Below are positions 52,549 through 59,367 of a stretch of DNA of 64,000 nt, piece by piece. The position numbers and the translations under genes were made by a program. Under the pieces are notes generated by a model. It had not been told where the DNA came from and made no database searches. It saw only the letters and a list, made by a program, of their open reading frames with translations. Within the stretch, counting starts at the first letter, position 1; the number at the start of each line of letters is the position of its first letter. The stretch comes from DASZMJ01 sp035551935 (GTDB lineage Bacteria; Planctomycetota; Planctomycetia; Isosphaerales; Isosphaeraceae): assembly GCA_035551935.1 (NCBI GenBank), contig DASZMJ010000080.1, forward strand, positions 1 through 64,000, in the 5' to 3' direction.

Positions 52549-52832
52549 CGAGGGCGTCCCTCCGCGCGGGTCGGGATCGGGATGCGGCCCATGACGGCGC
52601 CGCGGCCTTCGGATTTCGGATTTCGGAATGCGGATTGATGATTGCGGATTTGAAGAAATTGGAATCCGAAAGAAATTCGAATCCGAATTCCGCATTCCGA
52701 AATCCGCATTTGAAGAAATCCGCCCAGCGTCCGACGTCGATGACGGCGGCGACGGCGCCGCCTCGCGTCGAAGGAGACGAGGTCGCCGTCGCGGACGTTG
52801 GAGGCGTCCCGGGTGCTGACGGAGTAAGTCAC
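52545..52832 (-). CDS. Small phage protein carrying an in-frame repeat insertion
   Basis: 95 residues from GTG 52832, overlapping the preceding stop (GTGA), and ending with an ATGA overlap onto the next gene, so both edges are coupled. The head is MTYSVSTRDASNVRDGDLVS then an Arg run. Residues about 38-74 (FLQMRISECGIRIRISFGFQ, then FLQIRNHQSAFRNPKSE) are entirely the translation of the inverted repeat at 52611-52720, and the native tail MGRIPIPTRAEGRPR resumes after it. The element entered the gene without breaking the frame. Confidence 0.6.
   Translation of the reverse strand: MTYSVSTRDASNVRDGDLVSFDARRRRRRRHRRRTLGGFLQMRISECGIRIRISFGFQFLQIRNHQSAFRNPKSEGRGAVMGRIPIPTRAEGRPR
52611..52720. repeat. 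Word-type inverted repeat (GGATTTCGGAATGCGGA family) inside a CDS
   Basis: Core arms GGATTTCGGAATGCGGA (52618-52634) and its complement (52689-52705), flanked and filled by partial repeats of GCGGATTTGAAGAAAT and AATCCGAA. AT-rich against GC-rich surroundings. It lies inside the 52545-52832 gene. Confidence 0.88.
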
Positions 52833-53320
52833 GACGTCCCCCTTTCCGATCGGCCCGGCGCGGGGAGGGCCGGCATGCGGCCGTCCCGATAGACGGCCTC
52901 GAGCTGCGGGCCGAGGGCCTCGGCCACCGTGCGGTTGTCGGGGAGGACGCAGTAGGGCAAGAGGACCTCGTCGAACGGGGACAGGCCCGAGCGATACTCC
53001 TCCAGCCGGGCCTTGACCCGGAGCACGAGCACCCGCCACCGGCGGCGGACCTCGGACTCGCGGCGGTCGCGCCGGGCGGCCAGGCCGCGCCCCGTGCCGT
53101 CGAAGCCCGCGACGCGGGCGGGCATCTCCTGCCGGAAGCGGACCCACTTCGCGTCGATCGCGAAGAGCACGGCGACGGCGGGCCGCGGCGACTCGTCGTC
53201 CTCGGTCACCGAGAAGTTCCTCCCGCCGTGCCTGGAGACGATCCCCCGCAGCTCGGCGATCGAGCGATCGACGGTCACCTTCGTCCCCCGGGCGTACAAG
53301 CCCCGGGCGTACAAGTGCAT
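52829..53320 (-). CDS. Conserved phage hypothetical protein
   Basis: 163 residues from ATG 53320 behind GGGAGGTCGTG. Opens with MHLYARGLYARGTKVTVDRS, then IAELRGIVSRHGGRNFSVTE and AVAVLFAIDAKWVRFRQEMP. The pattern tT-V-x-x-S-x-x-E-I-x-x-L-x-x-x-x-G-A-x-x-F followed by vxFxhxgxxvrfxhpxP is a widespread uncharacterised phage family. ARGLYARGTK contains a near-duplicate heptad (YARGLYARG). Start overlaps the preceding stop by one base. Confidence 0.7.
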   Translation of the reverse strand: MHLYARGLYARGTKVTVDRSIAELRGIVSRHGGRNFSVTEDDESPRPAVAVLFAIDAKWVRFRQEMPARVAGFDGTGRGLAARRDRRESEVRRRWRVLVLRVKARLEEYRSGLSPFDEVLLPYCVLPDNRTVAEALGPQLEAVYRDGRMPALPAPGRSERGTS

Positions 53321-53739
53321 CACGACCTCCCTTCGTTCGGCGCGTCCCGGCCGGGCGAGTCGGGCCCGGCGTGGCCGCGGCGGTAGAGCTCCTCGCCGCG
53401 CGGGCCCTTGACCTGATGGCTGAACCATTCGTCGCCTCGCTTCTCGCTCTTTTTCATGACGATATGATGCCGGGGGCGGATGGGCAAGCCCTCGGCGGTC
53501 CGGGGGAAGTCGCGGGCCCGCGGCGCGAGGCCCGAGCGCTCGACCTGGCGGAGGACCTTGCCGAGCTGCCGCGCCGTGCCTCGGTAGACGAGCGTGACGT
53601 CGAGGCCGCCGGGCAGCAGGCCCGAGGCGTGGACCTCCGGCGGGATGTCCTCGGGCTCGGCCGCCGGCCGGGCCTCGGCCGGCTCGGCGAGGCCGCGCCG
53701 GACGCCGCGGGGGAGGGGGTCGGGGAGGGGGTCGCTCAT
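53320..53739 (-). CDS. First gene of the leftward early operon, hypothetical
   Basis: 139 residues from ATG 53739 behind AGGAGCTTC. Begins MSDPLPDPLPRGVRRGLAEP; the centre reads GGLDVTLVYRGTARQLGKVL then RQVERSGLAPRARDFPRTAE, and the tail is HHIVMKKSEKRGDEWFSHQV. The first stretch has a beta-alpha arrangement like small DNA-binding or single-stranded-DNA proteins, but I cannot name it. Transcribed leftward from the operator region at 53792. Confidence 0.6.
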   Translation of the reverse strand: MSDPLPDPLPRGVRRGLAEPAEARPAAEPEDIPPEVHASGLLPGGLDVTLVYRGTARQLGKVLRQVERSGLAPRARDFPRTAEGLPIRPRHHIVMKKSEKRGDEWFSHQVKGPRGEELYRRGHAGPDSPGRDAPNEGRS

Positions 53740-53791
53740 AGGTCGAAGCTCCTCGGATGACGAAGGAGAATCGATGGCCCACACTTTCAGT

Positions 53792-53911
53792 CTAGCGGAA
53801 AGTGCATCGGGCGTCAAGCGTCTTCTCTCGGCGCGCGCAAATTTCCGCTAGACGGATTCGGGCGATGCTATACAATTGATCCCGGATGAAGCGACGGGGC
53901 GTTTCCGCTAG
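53792..53911. promoter_or_regulatory. Triple operator region between divergent prophage genes
   Basis: The 10-mer TTTCCGCTAG occurs at 53842-53851 and 53902-53911, and as its complement CTAGCGGAAA at 53792-53801, at 50- and 60-base spacing. A TATACAAT -10-like stretch (53870-53877) lies between copies 2 and 3. Copy 3 is 14 bases before the start of the rightward gene; copy 1 is about 50 bases before the leftward gene. This is a lysogeny-switch layout. Confidence 0.7.
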
Positions 53912-53925
53912 ACTCGGGGGCCGGC

Positions 53926-54174
53926 ATGTTCGACAGTTCCGGTGGGCCGGGGATCGTCGTGGCCAAGAAGGTGAAGGCGAGGGCGAAGAAGATGGGCCGG
54001 CCGAAGGTCCCGGACCCGCGGCGATCGATCGCCTCGTTCCGGGGCTCGACGGCCTTCGCCGAATGGTTCGAGGACCTGGTGAGGCGCGAGCGCGTCTCGG
54101 CCGCCTCGCTCATCGAGCGCGCCCTCGCGGAGTACGCCCGCAAGATCGGCCACCCCGAGCCGCCGGGGCGCTGA
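53926..54174 (+). CDS. Small ribbon-helix-helix-like DNA-binding protein, candidate prophage repressor
   Basis: 82 residues from ATG 53926; GTG 53959 is an alternative after a basic stretch. Reads VAKKVKARAKKMGRPKVPDP then RRSIASFRGSTAFAEWFEDL and VRRERVSAASLIERALAEYA. One beta strand plus two helices at this size is the MetJ/Arc pattern, and similar planctomycete proteins contain SFRGSxEFxxWFDxLVxxxR. Divergent from the early operon across three identical operator sites, so it is the best candidate to bind them. Confidence 0.65.
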   Translation: MFDSSGGPGIVVAKKVKARAKKMGRPKVPDPRRSIASFRGSTAFAEWFEDLVRRERVSAASLIERALAEYARKIGHPEPPGR

Positions 54175-54196
54175 CCCCGACGACGGGAACGGCTCC

Positions 54197-54514
54197 ATGG
54201 GCTGGCGCCACCGCAAGACTTATCATATCGGCAAGTTCCTGAATCTGAATGCGAGCGGCCGGGGCTTCGGCTCCTCGGTCGGCTGCGGGTGCCTCGGCCG
54301 CCTCGGGCTGATCGGGCTGGGCTTGCTCGGCCTGATGGTGATCGCCGCGATCGTGGGCCCGCGCCGGCCGCCTGAGCCGCGCCCGTTGGCCTCGAGGCCG
54401 ACGCCCCGGTATAGTCCCCAGGACCGGCAAAGGCTCCCGATTCGGGGGATTCGGCGCACCAATCGGTTGCGGGGCCGGGTCCCCACGTCTTACCATGTCT
54501 CCTTGCGGGGGTGA
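54197..54514 (+). CDS. DUF4236-like small membrane protein
   Basis: 105 residues. The head MGWRHRKTYHIGKFLNLNAS then GRGFGSSVGCGC resembles DUF4236 proteins (MGWRxRKSxKIGKGxRLN), whose SxGxxG motif is here GSSVGCGC. A single hydrophobic helix (LGRLGLIGLGLLGLMVIAAI) and a basic Arg/Pro tail follow. Head and membrane helix together are common in prophage accessory genes. Function unknown. Confidence 0.55.
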   Translation: MGWRHRKTYHIGKFLNLNASGRGFGSSVGCGCLGRLGLIGLGLLGLMVIAAIVGPRRPPEPRPLASRPTPRYSPQDRQRLPIRGIRRTNRLRGRVPTSYHVSLRG

Positions 54515-54733
54515 CGACTCTCGCGGAGAGGCCGGTCTTTCCGACGAGCGCCGCGTTTCCGTGGGCCCCAGTGCCCCGTGCGCCCTCCGGGGGGTACGGG
54601 GCCCATCCCGCGGTTCCTTTCACTCCCCACCCGACGACCTCGGGGCCCGACGCGGATCCTTCGAAGTGACCGGCCCCACCCGATCACGCCGCGCCGAAGC
54701 CCCGTGGCCGCCGGGACACGGAGGCGATGACCG

Positions 54734-55054
54734 ATGGTTTCGATGTCGAACGATCAAGGCCCCGTGTCCCGGTGCCCCTCCGCCGACTGCGACGCGCTGT
54801 GCGCGCTGGCCCTGCGGCTCCAGGCCCGCGGCGGCGCCGACGACCTGGCCGAGGCCCTCTTCGCCCTGGCGGCGATGGAGCGGGTCGGCGAGCTGGGCCG
54901 GCTGCTGCCGGTGCTCCGCGCCGGCGGCTGGGTCGGCCACGGCCTCGAGCTCGCCGCGGCGGCGCCGAGCCGGCTTCGCGTCCGGCGGGGCGACCACGAC
55001 CGCGAGGCCGACCTCGACAAGCCGCGAGGAGGGGACGAATCTCTCCACAGATGA
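54734..55054 (+). CDS. Hypothetical prophage protein ending in repeat-derived tail
   Basis: 106 residues from ATG 54734 behind GGAGGCGATG. Helical: CDALCALALRLQARGGADDL, EALFALAAMERVGELGRLLP. The end, GGDESLHR then TGA, is encoded by the left arm of the inverted repeat at 55031. The convergent recombinase gene ends with the same GDESLHR from the other arm. Confidence 0.55.
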   Translation: MVSMSNDQGPVSRCPSADCDALCALALRLQARGGADDLAEALFALAAMERVGELGRLLPVLRAGGWVGHGLELAAAAPSRLRVRRGDHDREADLDKPRGGDESLHR

Positions 55055-55122
55055 AATCGATCATTTAGTAATTGATTTGTTTATCTTTTTCATCTGTGTC
55101 ATCTGTGGAGAGATTCGTCCCC
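55031..55122. repeat. Word-type inverted repeat (CACAGATGA family, copy 1) between convergent genes
   Basis: Perfect 24-base arms at 55031-55054 and 55099-55122 (GGGGACGAATCTCTCCACAG plus ATGA) around a 44-base AT-rich loop. Each arm ends on a TGA that is the stop codon of the gene entering it: 55052-55054 for the plus gene and 55101-55099 for the minus gene. Confidence 0.93.
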
Positions 55123-55836
55123 CGCCCGGAGCAGCCGGCGGACCTGGCCGGGGCCGAGGGTGCCGCCGCCGCGGCCGAGGAAGCCCTCGGCGCCCAGCGC
55201 CGCGGCCGTCGCCGCCAGCGTCCGGCCCGCCGCGCGGAGGTCGCGGGCGCGGGCGATCAGCTCGGCGTTTTCCGCCGCGGCGATCGCCTTCGCCGCCGCG
55301 GCCCCCGCCCGCCGCCCGGCCGCGGCGGCGGCGGGCCCGAGGTTGCCCCGGCACTCGGGCCGGGCGGCGCCGAGCACGCCGCCGCGGGCCTTGTAGGCGG
55401 CCAGGGCGGCGCGGGTGCGCTCGGAGATCCGCCGCGCCTCGTCCTCGGCCACGGCGGCGAGGATGTGGATCGTCAGCTTGTTGGCGTTGGGGTTGTCGCA
55501 CGCGACGAAATCCACCTCGGCTTGCATGAGTCCAGATAACACATAAACATTCCTCGCGAGTCTGTCGAGCTTGGCGATCACGAGCCGGCCGCCGGTCGCC
55601 TTCGCCAGCGCGATGGCGGACCGCAACAGGGGTCGATTCTCGAGTGTATCTTTCGTCGATGTCTCGATCTCTTCGAACGCGCGGGCGATCGGCAGGCCGA
55701 CCCCGGCCGCGTACGCGAGGACGGCGGCGCGCTGCGCCTCGAGGCCGAGGCCCGACTGGCCCTGTTTCTGGGTGGAGACCCGGTAGTAGGCGACGAGCTT
55801 CGTCGCCGGCTTCTTCGGCCGCGACCGCGACGGCAT
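55099..55836 (-). CDS. Serine recombinase (resolvase/invertase family)
   Basis: 245 residues. Catalytic domain: LVAYYRVSTQKQGQSGLGLE (nucleophile Ser in YRVST), LVIAKLDRLARNVYVLSGLM (DRLAR), and FVACDNPNANKLTIHILAAV then AEDEARRISERTRAALAAYK. All key Arg and Ser positions are present. The short C-terminal part has a recognisable helix-turn-helix (AATAAALGAEGFLGRGGGTL). This is the small resolvase type, not the large integrase type, and may act in integration or resolution of the prophage. Its C-terminal GDESLHR comes from the adjacent repeat. Confidence 0.87.
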   Translation of the reverse strand: MPSRSRPKKPATKLVAYYRVSTQKQGQSGLGLEAQRAAVLAYAAGVGLPIARAFEEIETSTKDTLENRPLLRSAIALAKATGGRLVIAKLDRLARNVYVLSGLMQAEVDFVACDNPNANKLTIHILAAVAEDEARRISERTRAALAAYKARGGVLGAARPECRGNLGPAAAAAGRRAGAAAAKAIAAAENAELIARARDLRAAGRTLAATAAALGAEGFLGRGGGTLGPGQVRRLLRAGDESLHR

Positions 55837-55983
55837 GGGTGGATTGCCCCCCGGTTCGGTTATCGGTTTCGTTCACATCCTCGGGCAATTGGGCGCGACA
55901 GTCAACGGACGTCCGCTGGTGTGTGCCCCGACGCATGCGAATGCCGGACCCAGCCGCGCGCCTGTTGATCAGGGCCCTCGCAG

Positions 55984-56015
55984 GCGCGAGCCCGGCGCCT
56001 TTGCCGGGCTCGCGC
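55984..56015. repeat. Perfect 13-base inverted repeat upstream of the recombinase
   Basis: GCGCGAGCCCGGC (55984-55996) and GCCGGGCTCGCGC (56003-56015) around 6 bases, within the 330-base gap 55837-56166 that holds no convincing gene. No T-run follows on either strand, so it is not an obvious terminator. It could be a recombinase binding site. Confidence 0.5.
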
Positions 56016-56166
56016 GGCGGGAACCGGACGCCCGGGATCGTCGCATGTTCGCGCGTGGCTTCCGCTTGCGGCGGCCGGGGCCGTCCGAAACCGGCCGCCG
56101 CGGTGCGCCCGGGTGAAGGGCCCCGTTTGGGTGGTGGGCCCGCAGGCGACCCGGGACGACGCGACG

Positions 56167-56406
56167 ATGCCCCTTGCTTGCCCCCGCGACGAGCGAGATC
56201 GCGGCGCGGCGACGCTGCCGGCCGCGCCCCGGCGCCTCACCGCGTCGCGGCGGTGGAAGCTCCGCCGCGACGCGGTCATCTACACGGCCGCCCGCACGTT
56301 TTCGCTGCGCTATCTCGCCGACGTCTTCGGCCTCTCCCGCGGCGGCGTGGCCGACATCCTGGCGCGGATGCGCCGCGAGGAAGAAAGGCGACGCCATGCC
56401 TCCTGA
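56167..56406 (+). CDS. Small helix-turn-helix protein
   Basis: 79 residues from ATG 56167. RWKLRRDAVIYTAARTFSLR then YLADVFGLSRGGVADILARM forms a clear helix-turn-helix of the sigma-70 region-4 or resolvase type. First of four closely packed rightward genes: the next starts inside its last four codons. Probably regulates or aids the late genes that follow. Confidence 0.6.
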   Translation: MPLACPRDERDRGAATLPAAPRRLTASRRWKLRRDAVIYTAARTFSLRYLADVFGLSRGGVADILARMRREEERRRHAS

Positions 56407-56671
56407 TCCTGATCCTGATCCTGATCACGTCGAGCCCCGGACCGACCATGGCGCCGCCGGCGCCGGCTCGGCGGCCGAGCCCTTCCGCTTCCCGGACGCC
56501 GGCGGGGCCGGCGAGTTCATCCGCGGGTTCGACGACCTGTTCGACGCGCTGGAGTTTGCCCGCGGCCTCGCCCCGGGACATTACGAGGCGATCGGTCGCG
56601 ACCGCTCCCTCCGCTTCCAGGTCGACGCCCTCGGCCAAGCCGAGGCCGACGTCGATGCGCCGCACGCATGA
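56396..56671 (+). CDS. Small acidic hypothetical phage protein
   Basis: 91 residues from ATG 56396 overlapping the previous gene, with AAGG upstream. Starts MPPDPDPDPDHVEPRTDHG from a four-fold tandem CCTGAT repeat, then FRFPDAGGAGEFIRGFDDLF and FARGLAPGHYEAIGRDRSLR. The body looks like a small beta-alpha domain. The next gene begins by ATGA overlap. Confidence 0.55.
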   Translation: MPPDPDPDPDHVEPRTDHGAAGAGSAAEPFRFPDAGGAGEFIRGFDDLFDALEFARGLAPGHYEAIGRDRSLRFQVDALGQAEADVDAPHA

Positions 56672-56997
56672 AGATCTATCGCCTCGCCACCCTCGACGGC
56701 CTGGTCTGGGAGCTGCCCGACCTGGCCCTCCCGCGCGCCCTCGTCCGCGGCTACAACGAGACGCCCCGACGCCGGGGCGGGCAGCTCATGATCGCTCGAC
56801 ATCGCTCCCGATTCTTCTATCGCGAGGGTTTCCACCTCGTGAGTCCCGCCCGCGAACGCGCCGAGCGCCGCGCGGCCGAGGGGCTCTCGTTCGGGCCGTG
56901 GCGACCGTGCGCGGCGAGCCCGTCGGCTGGCCGGCCCGACGGCCCGGGACGCCCGACGCCCGAGCCGGCCGGCATCGAGGAAAGGCCGATCACATGA
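56668..56997 (+). CDS. Hypothetical phage protein
   Basis: 109 residues from ATG 56668 (ATGA coupling). Head MKIYRLATLDGLVWELPDLA then Arg-rich GGQLMIARHRSRFFYREGFH; the tail is Pro-rich. The N-terminal MKI...DGLVWELPD may be an OB-like or SH3-like beta domain. Not recognised. Confidence 0.55.
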   Translation: MKIYRLATLDGLVWELPDLALPRALVRGYNETPRRRGGQLMIARHRSRFFYREGFHLVSPARERAERRAAEGLSFGPWRPCAASPSAGRPDGPGRPTPEPAGIEERPIT

Positions 56998-57254
56998 AGA
57001 TCCGTCGCATCGTCGGCTATAGCCCGTTCGGCACCGGCCTCGGCGACTACGACGCGGCCCTCTGCGCCGAGGCGCCCTCCCCCGCGCAGGAGCGGACGGA
57101 GGCCGATCTCAGGCTCGCCTACTCGGCGCTCTCGACCGTGGCCGGCGCCGCCGAGGCCGCCGCGGCCGTCGCCCGCTACACGGCGGCCGAGGTCCGGCCC
57201 GACGTCGAGGCCGGCCCGCTCCCTCGAGCGGGAGAAGAATCTATCCACAGATGA
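56994..57254 (+). CDS. Hypothetical phage protein ending in repeat-derived tail
   Basis: 86 residues from ATG 56994 (ATGA coupling). Reads MKIRRIVGYSPFGTGLGDYD, then EADLRLAYSALSTVAGAAEA. The last residues GEESIHR and the stop TGA (57252-57254) come from the left arm of the 44-base inverted repeat at 57231, as in the genes flanking 55031. Confidence 0.55.
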   Translation: MKIRRIVGYSPFGTGLGDYDAALCAEAPSPAQERTEADLRLAYSALSTVAGAAEAAAAVARYTAAEVRPDVEAGPLPRAGEESIHR

Positions 57255-57331
57255 CACAGATGAAATAGATCATTTAGAAATGGATTGAATGATCTATTTC
57301 ATCTGTGTCATCTGTGGATAGATTCTTCTCC
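57231..57331. repeat. Word-type inverted repeat (CACAGATGA family, copy 2), 44-base perfect arms
   Basis: 57231-57274 and 57288-57331 are perfect complements around a 13-base loop, the longest perfect inverted repeat in the window. Core CCACAGATGACACAGATGAA flanked by GGAGAAGAATCTAT. It lies in the 254-base gap before the terminase module. Confidence 0.95.
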
Positions 57332-57508
57332 CCCCGAATCAGCCGCGCACCCGGGATCGGCCGGCCAGTGCCCGCGCGGTGGTCGCGAGACCCCGGTAAC
57401 ACCCGAAAGGGAAAGCCCTCGACGGTTAGCGACGGGGTCGCCGCGGCCGGACAACCCCGGCAGCCCCGGCGGCGGAGGTAACGGCCGCCGGCCGGGGACC
57501 TGGAATCT

Positions 57509-57895
57509 ATGGACACGCTGCCCCGCCCGACCGCCCGCGACGGCCAAGGCCGATTCGCCCCCGGCTCCTCCGGGAACCCGAAGGGCCGGCCGAAGGCGAA
57601 GGGTCGGCGGCTGGCCGACATCCTGCGCGAGCGCCTCGACTCGGACACGTACCTCAACGGCCTGCCGATCGCCGACGGGAAGCTCCTCGGAGACCTGCTC
57701 GTCGAGGCATTGATCGGCCATGCGATCCAGGGCACCGGCAACGGCCACCTCTTCGCCCTGATCCTCGATCGCGTCGACGGCCCGGTCCCCAAGGCCGCGC
57801 CGCCCGAGGCGTTCTCGCTCGCCGACCTGGCCGCCGAGGCCGCATTGATCGCGGGATCCTACACGCCGGAAGAGCCGCCGGAGTCGTCACCTTGA
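57509..57895 (+). CDS. DUF5681 protein, probable small terminase subunit
   Basis: 128 residues. The head DGQGRFAPGSSGNPKGRPKA is the DUF5681 signature, found at the start of phage packaging modules directly before the large terminase. A helical stretch (ADILRERLDSDTYLNGLPIA) follows. Its stop overlaps the TTG start of the large terminase (TTGA). It probably recognises phage DNA for packaging. Confidence 0.82.
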   Translation: MDTLPRPTARDGQGRFAPGSSGNPKGRPKAKGRRLADILRERLDSDTYLNGLPIADGKLLGDLLVEALIGHAIQGTGNGHLFALILDRVDGPVPKAAPPEAFSLADLAAEAALIAGSYTPEEPPESSP

Positions 57896-59367
57896 TCGAC
57901 CGCATCGGCCTCGCCGAGCTGCTGGCCCGCTGCCGTGACGACCCGTGCCTCTTCAACGCCGCGATCCTCCGCCGGCCACCGTACTGGTGGCGACAAGTCG
58001 AGGTCTGCCGATCGGTGGCGCGGTACCGCACGACCTGCGTCGTGGCCGGCAACGCGGTCGGCAAGGACTACGTCGTCGGCGGCATCATCCCCTGGTGGCT
58101 CCTGACGCGGCCCCGGTCGCTCTGCGTCACCACGGGGCCGAGCCAGACGCTGCTCGGCACGGTGACCTGGAAGGAGCTGCGGCGGGCCGTCGACGGCGCC
58201 CCGATCCCGCTGGGCCTCGAAGTCACGCGCGCCGCCAAGGCGAGCCCGCTCCTGGCCCGGCTGGGCGAGGGCTGGCAGGCGATCGGCCTGGCGTCGAACA
58301 GCCTGGAACGGCTGTCGGGGCAACACGAGGTCGACCTGCTGGCGATCGTCGAGGAAGCCTCGGGCGTCGAGGAATACGCCTGGAGCGCCATCCGGTCGCT
58401 GAACCCGTCGAAGCTGCTCGTGATCGGCAACCCCAACGCGCCGGAGACGGACTACCACCGCCTGGCCCGCCGCGGCCTGGCGGAGCGCGCCGACGCGACG
58501 ATCCCCGACCACAAACGCGCCGTCACGATCACGATCCCCGCCACCGAGTCGCCCGACATCGGCCTGGACCGGAGCCCGCGCGGCCTCGCCGACCTCGGGT
58601 TCCTCGAGGAGGCCGAGCGGACCTATGGCCGCGACTCGCTCTGGTGGCTGATCCATGTCGGCGCCAAGTTCCCCGACCAGGCGTTCGACCAGCTGATCCC
58701 GAACGCCTGGGTGGACCGCTGCATCGCGGTGGCCGAGCCCGACCGCCGCGACCGGCCGCTCACGCGCCGGATCGCCGCCGACCTGGGCGAGGGCACCGGC
58801 GCCGCGCACACCGTCATCGGCGTCGGCGACGAGCTGGGCCTGCTGGTCGTCGAGGGCTCCGACCGGCTCGACATGGCCGGCACGGCGCAGGCGATCGACC
58901 AGCTCATGCGCCGCTGCGGCGTCAAGCAAGAGCACGTCACCTACGACGCCGGCGGCCGGGGCAAGGACCTGGCCCGCTACCTCGAGCAATACCGGATCAC
59001 CGAGGCGGTGCCGTACTACGGCGGCGGCAAGGGCGGCCCGACGCACGCCAACCGGCGGAGCCTCTGCGGCTGGAGGCTCCGCCAGCGCCTCGACCCGAAG
59101 CGGCCCCTCGAACGGCCGCCCGAGCCGCCGCGGCCGAAGTCGCCCTTCGACCCCGAGTCGGCGCCCGCGGCCGTCCGGCTCCAGCCGGCCTACCACGTCC
59201 CGCTCGGCCCCTACTGGGCCCGGCTGTCGGAGGAGCTGGTGTCGCTCCGCTACGGGCTCGACGGCAAGAAGATCGCCCTCGAACCCAAGGACGTGATGTC
59301 GCGCCGACTCGGCCGCTCTCCTGATTATGTGGATATGTTGATGATGCTCGTGGGGTCCGGACCTTGA
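57892..59367 (+). CDS. Phage terminase large subunit
   Basis: 491 residues starting at TTG 57892. ATPase: Walker A-like VVAGNAVGKDYVVGG (GKD in place of GKT/S), LCVTTGPSQTLLGTV (coupling region) and Walker B LLAIVEEASG. The nuclease half contains RIAADLGEGTGAAHTVIGVG and VTYDAGGRGKDLARYLEQYR, with the Asp residues expected for the RNase H-like fold. It cuts and pumps DNA into the head. Both its start and that of the portal lie in TTGA overlaps. Confidence 0.87.
   Translation: MIDRIGLAELLARCRDDPCLFNAAILRRPPYWWRQVEVCRSVARYRTTCVVAGNAVGKDYVVGGIIPWWLLTRPRSLCVTTGPSQTLLGTVTWKELRRAVDGAPIPLGLEVTRAAKASPLLARLGEGWQAIGLASNSLERLSGQHEVDLLAIVEEASGVEEYAWSAIRSLNPSKLLVIGNPNAPETDYHRLARRGLAERADATIPDHKRAVTITIPATESPDIGLDRSPRGLADLGFLEEAERTYGRDSLWWLIHVGAKFPDQAFDQLIPNAWVDRCIAVAEPDRRDRPLTRRIAADLGEGTGAAHTVIGVGDELGLLVVEGSDRLDMAGTAQAIDQLMRRCGVKQEHVTYDAGGRGKDLARYLEQYRITEAVPYYGGGKGGPTHANRRSLCGWRLRQRLDPKRPLERPPEPPRPKSPFDPESAPAAVRLQPAYHVPLGPYWARLSEELVSLRYGLDGKKIALEPKDVMSRRLGRSPDYVDMLMMLVGSGP

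Noticed and set aside
56401..56426. Four-fold CCTGAT repeat as a phase-variable tract
   Set aside because: A six-base unit changes length without shifting the frame, so it would not switch expression; it only lengthens an acidic Pro-Asp run.
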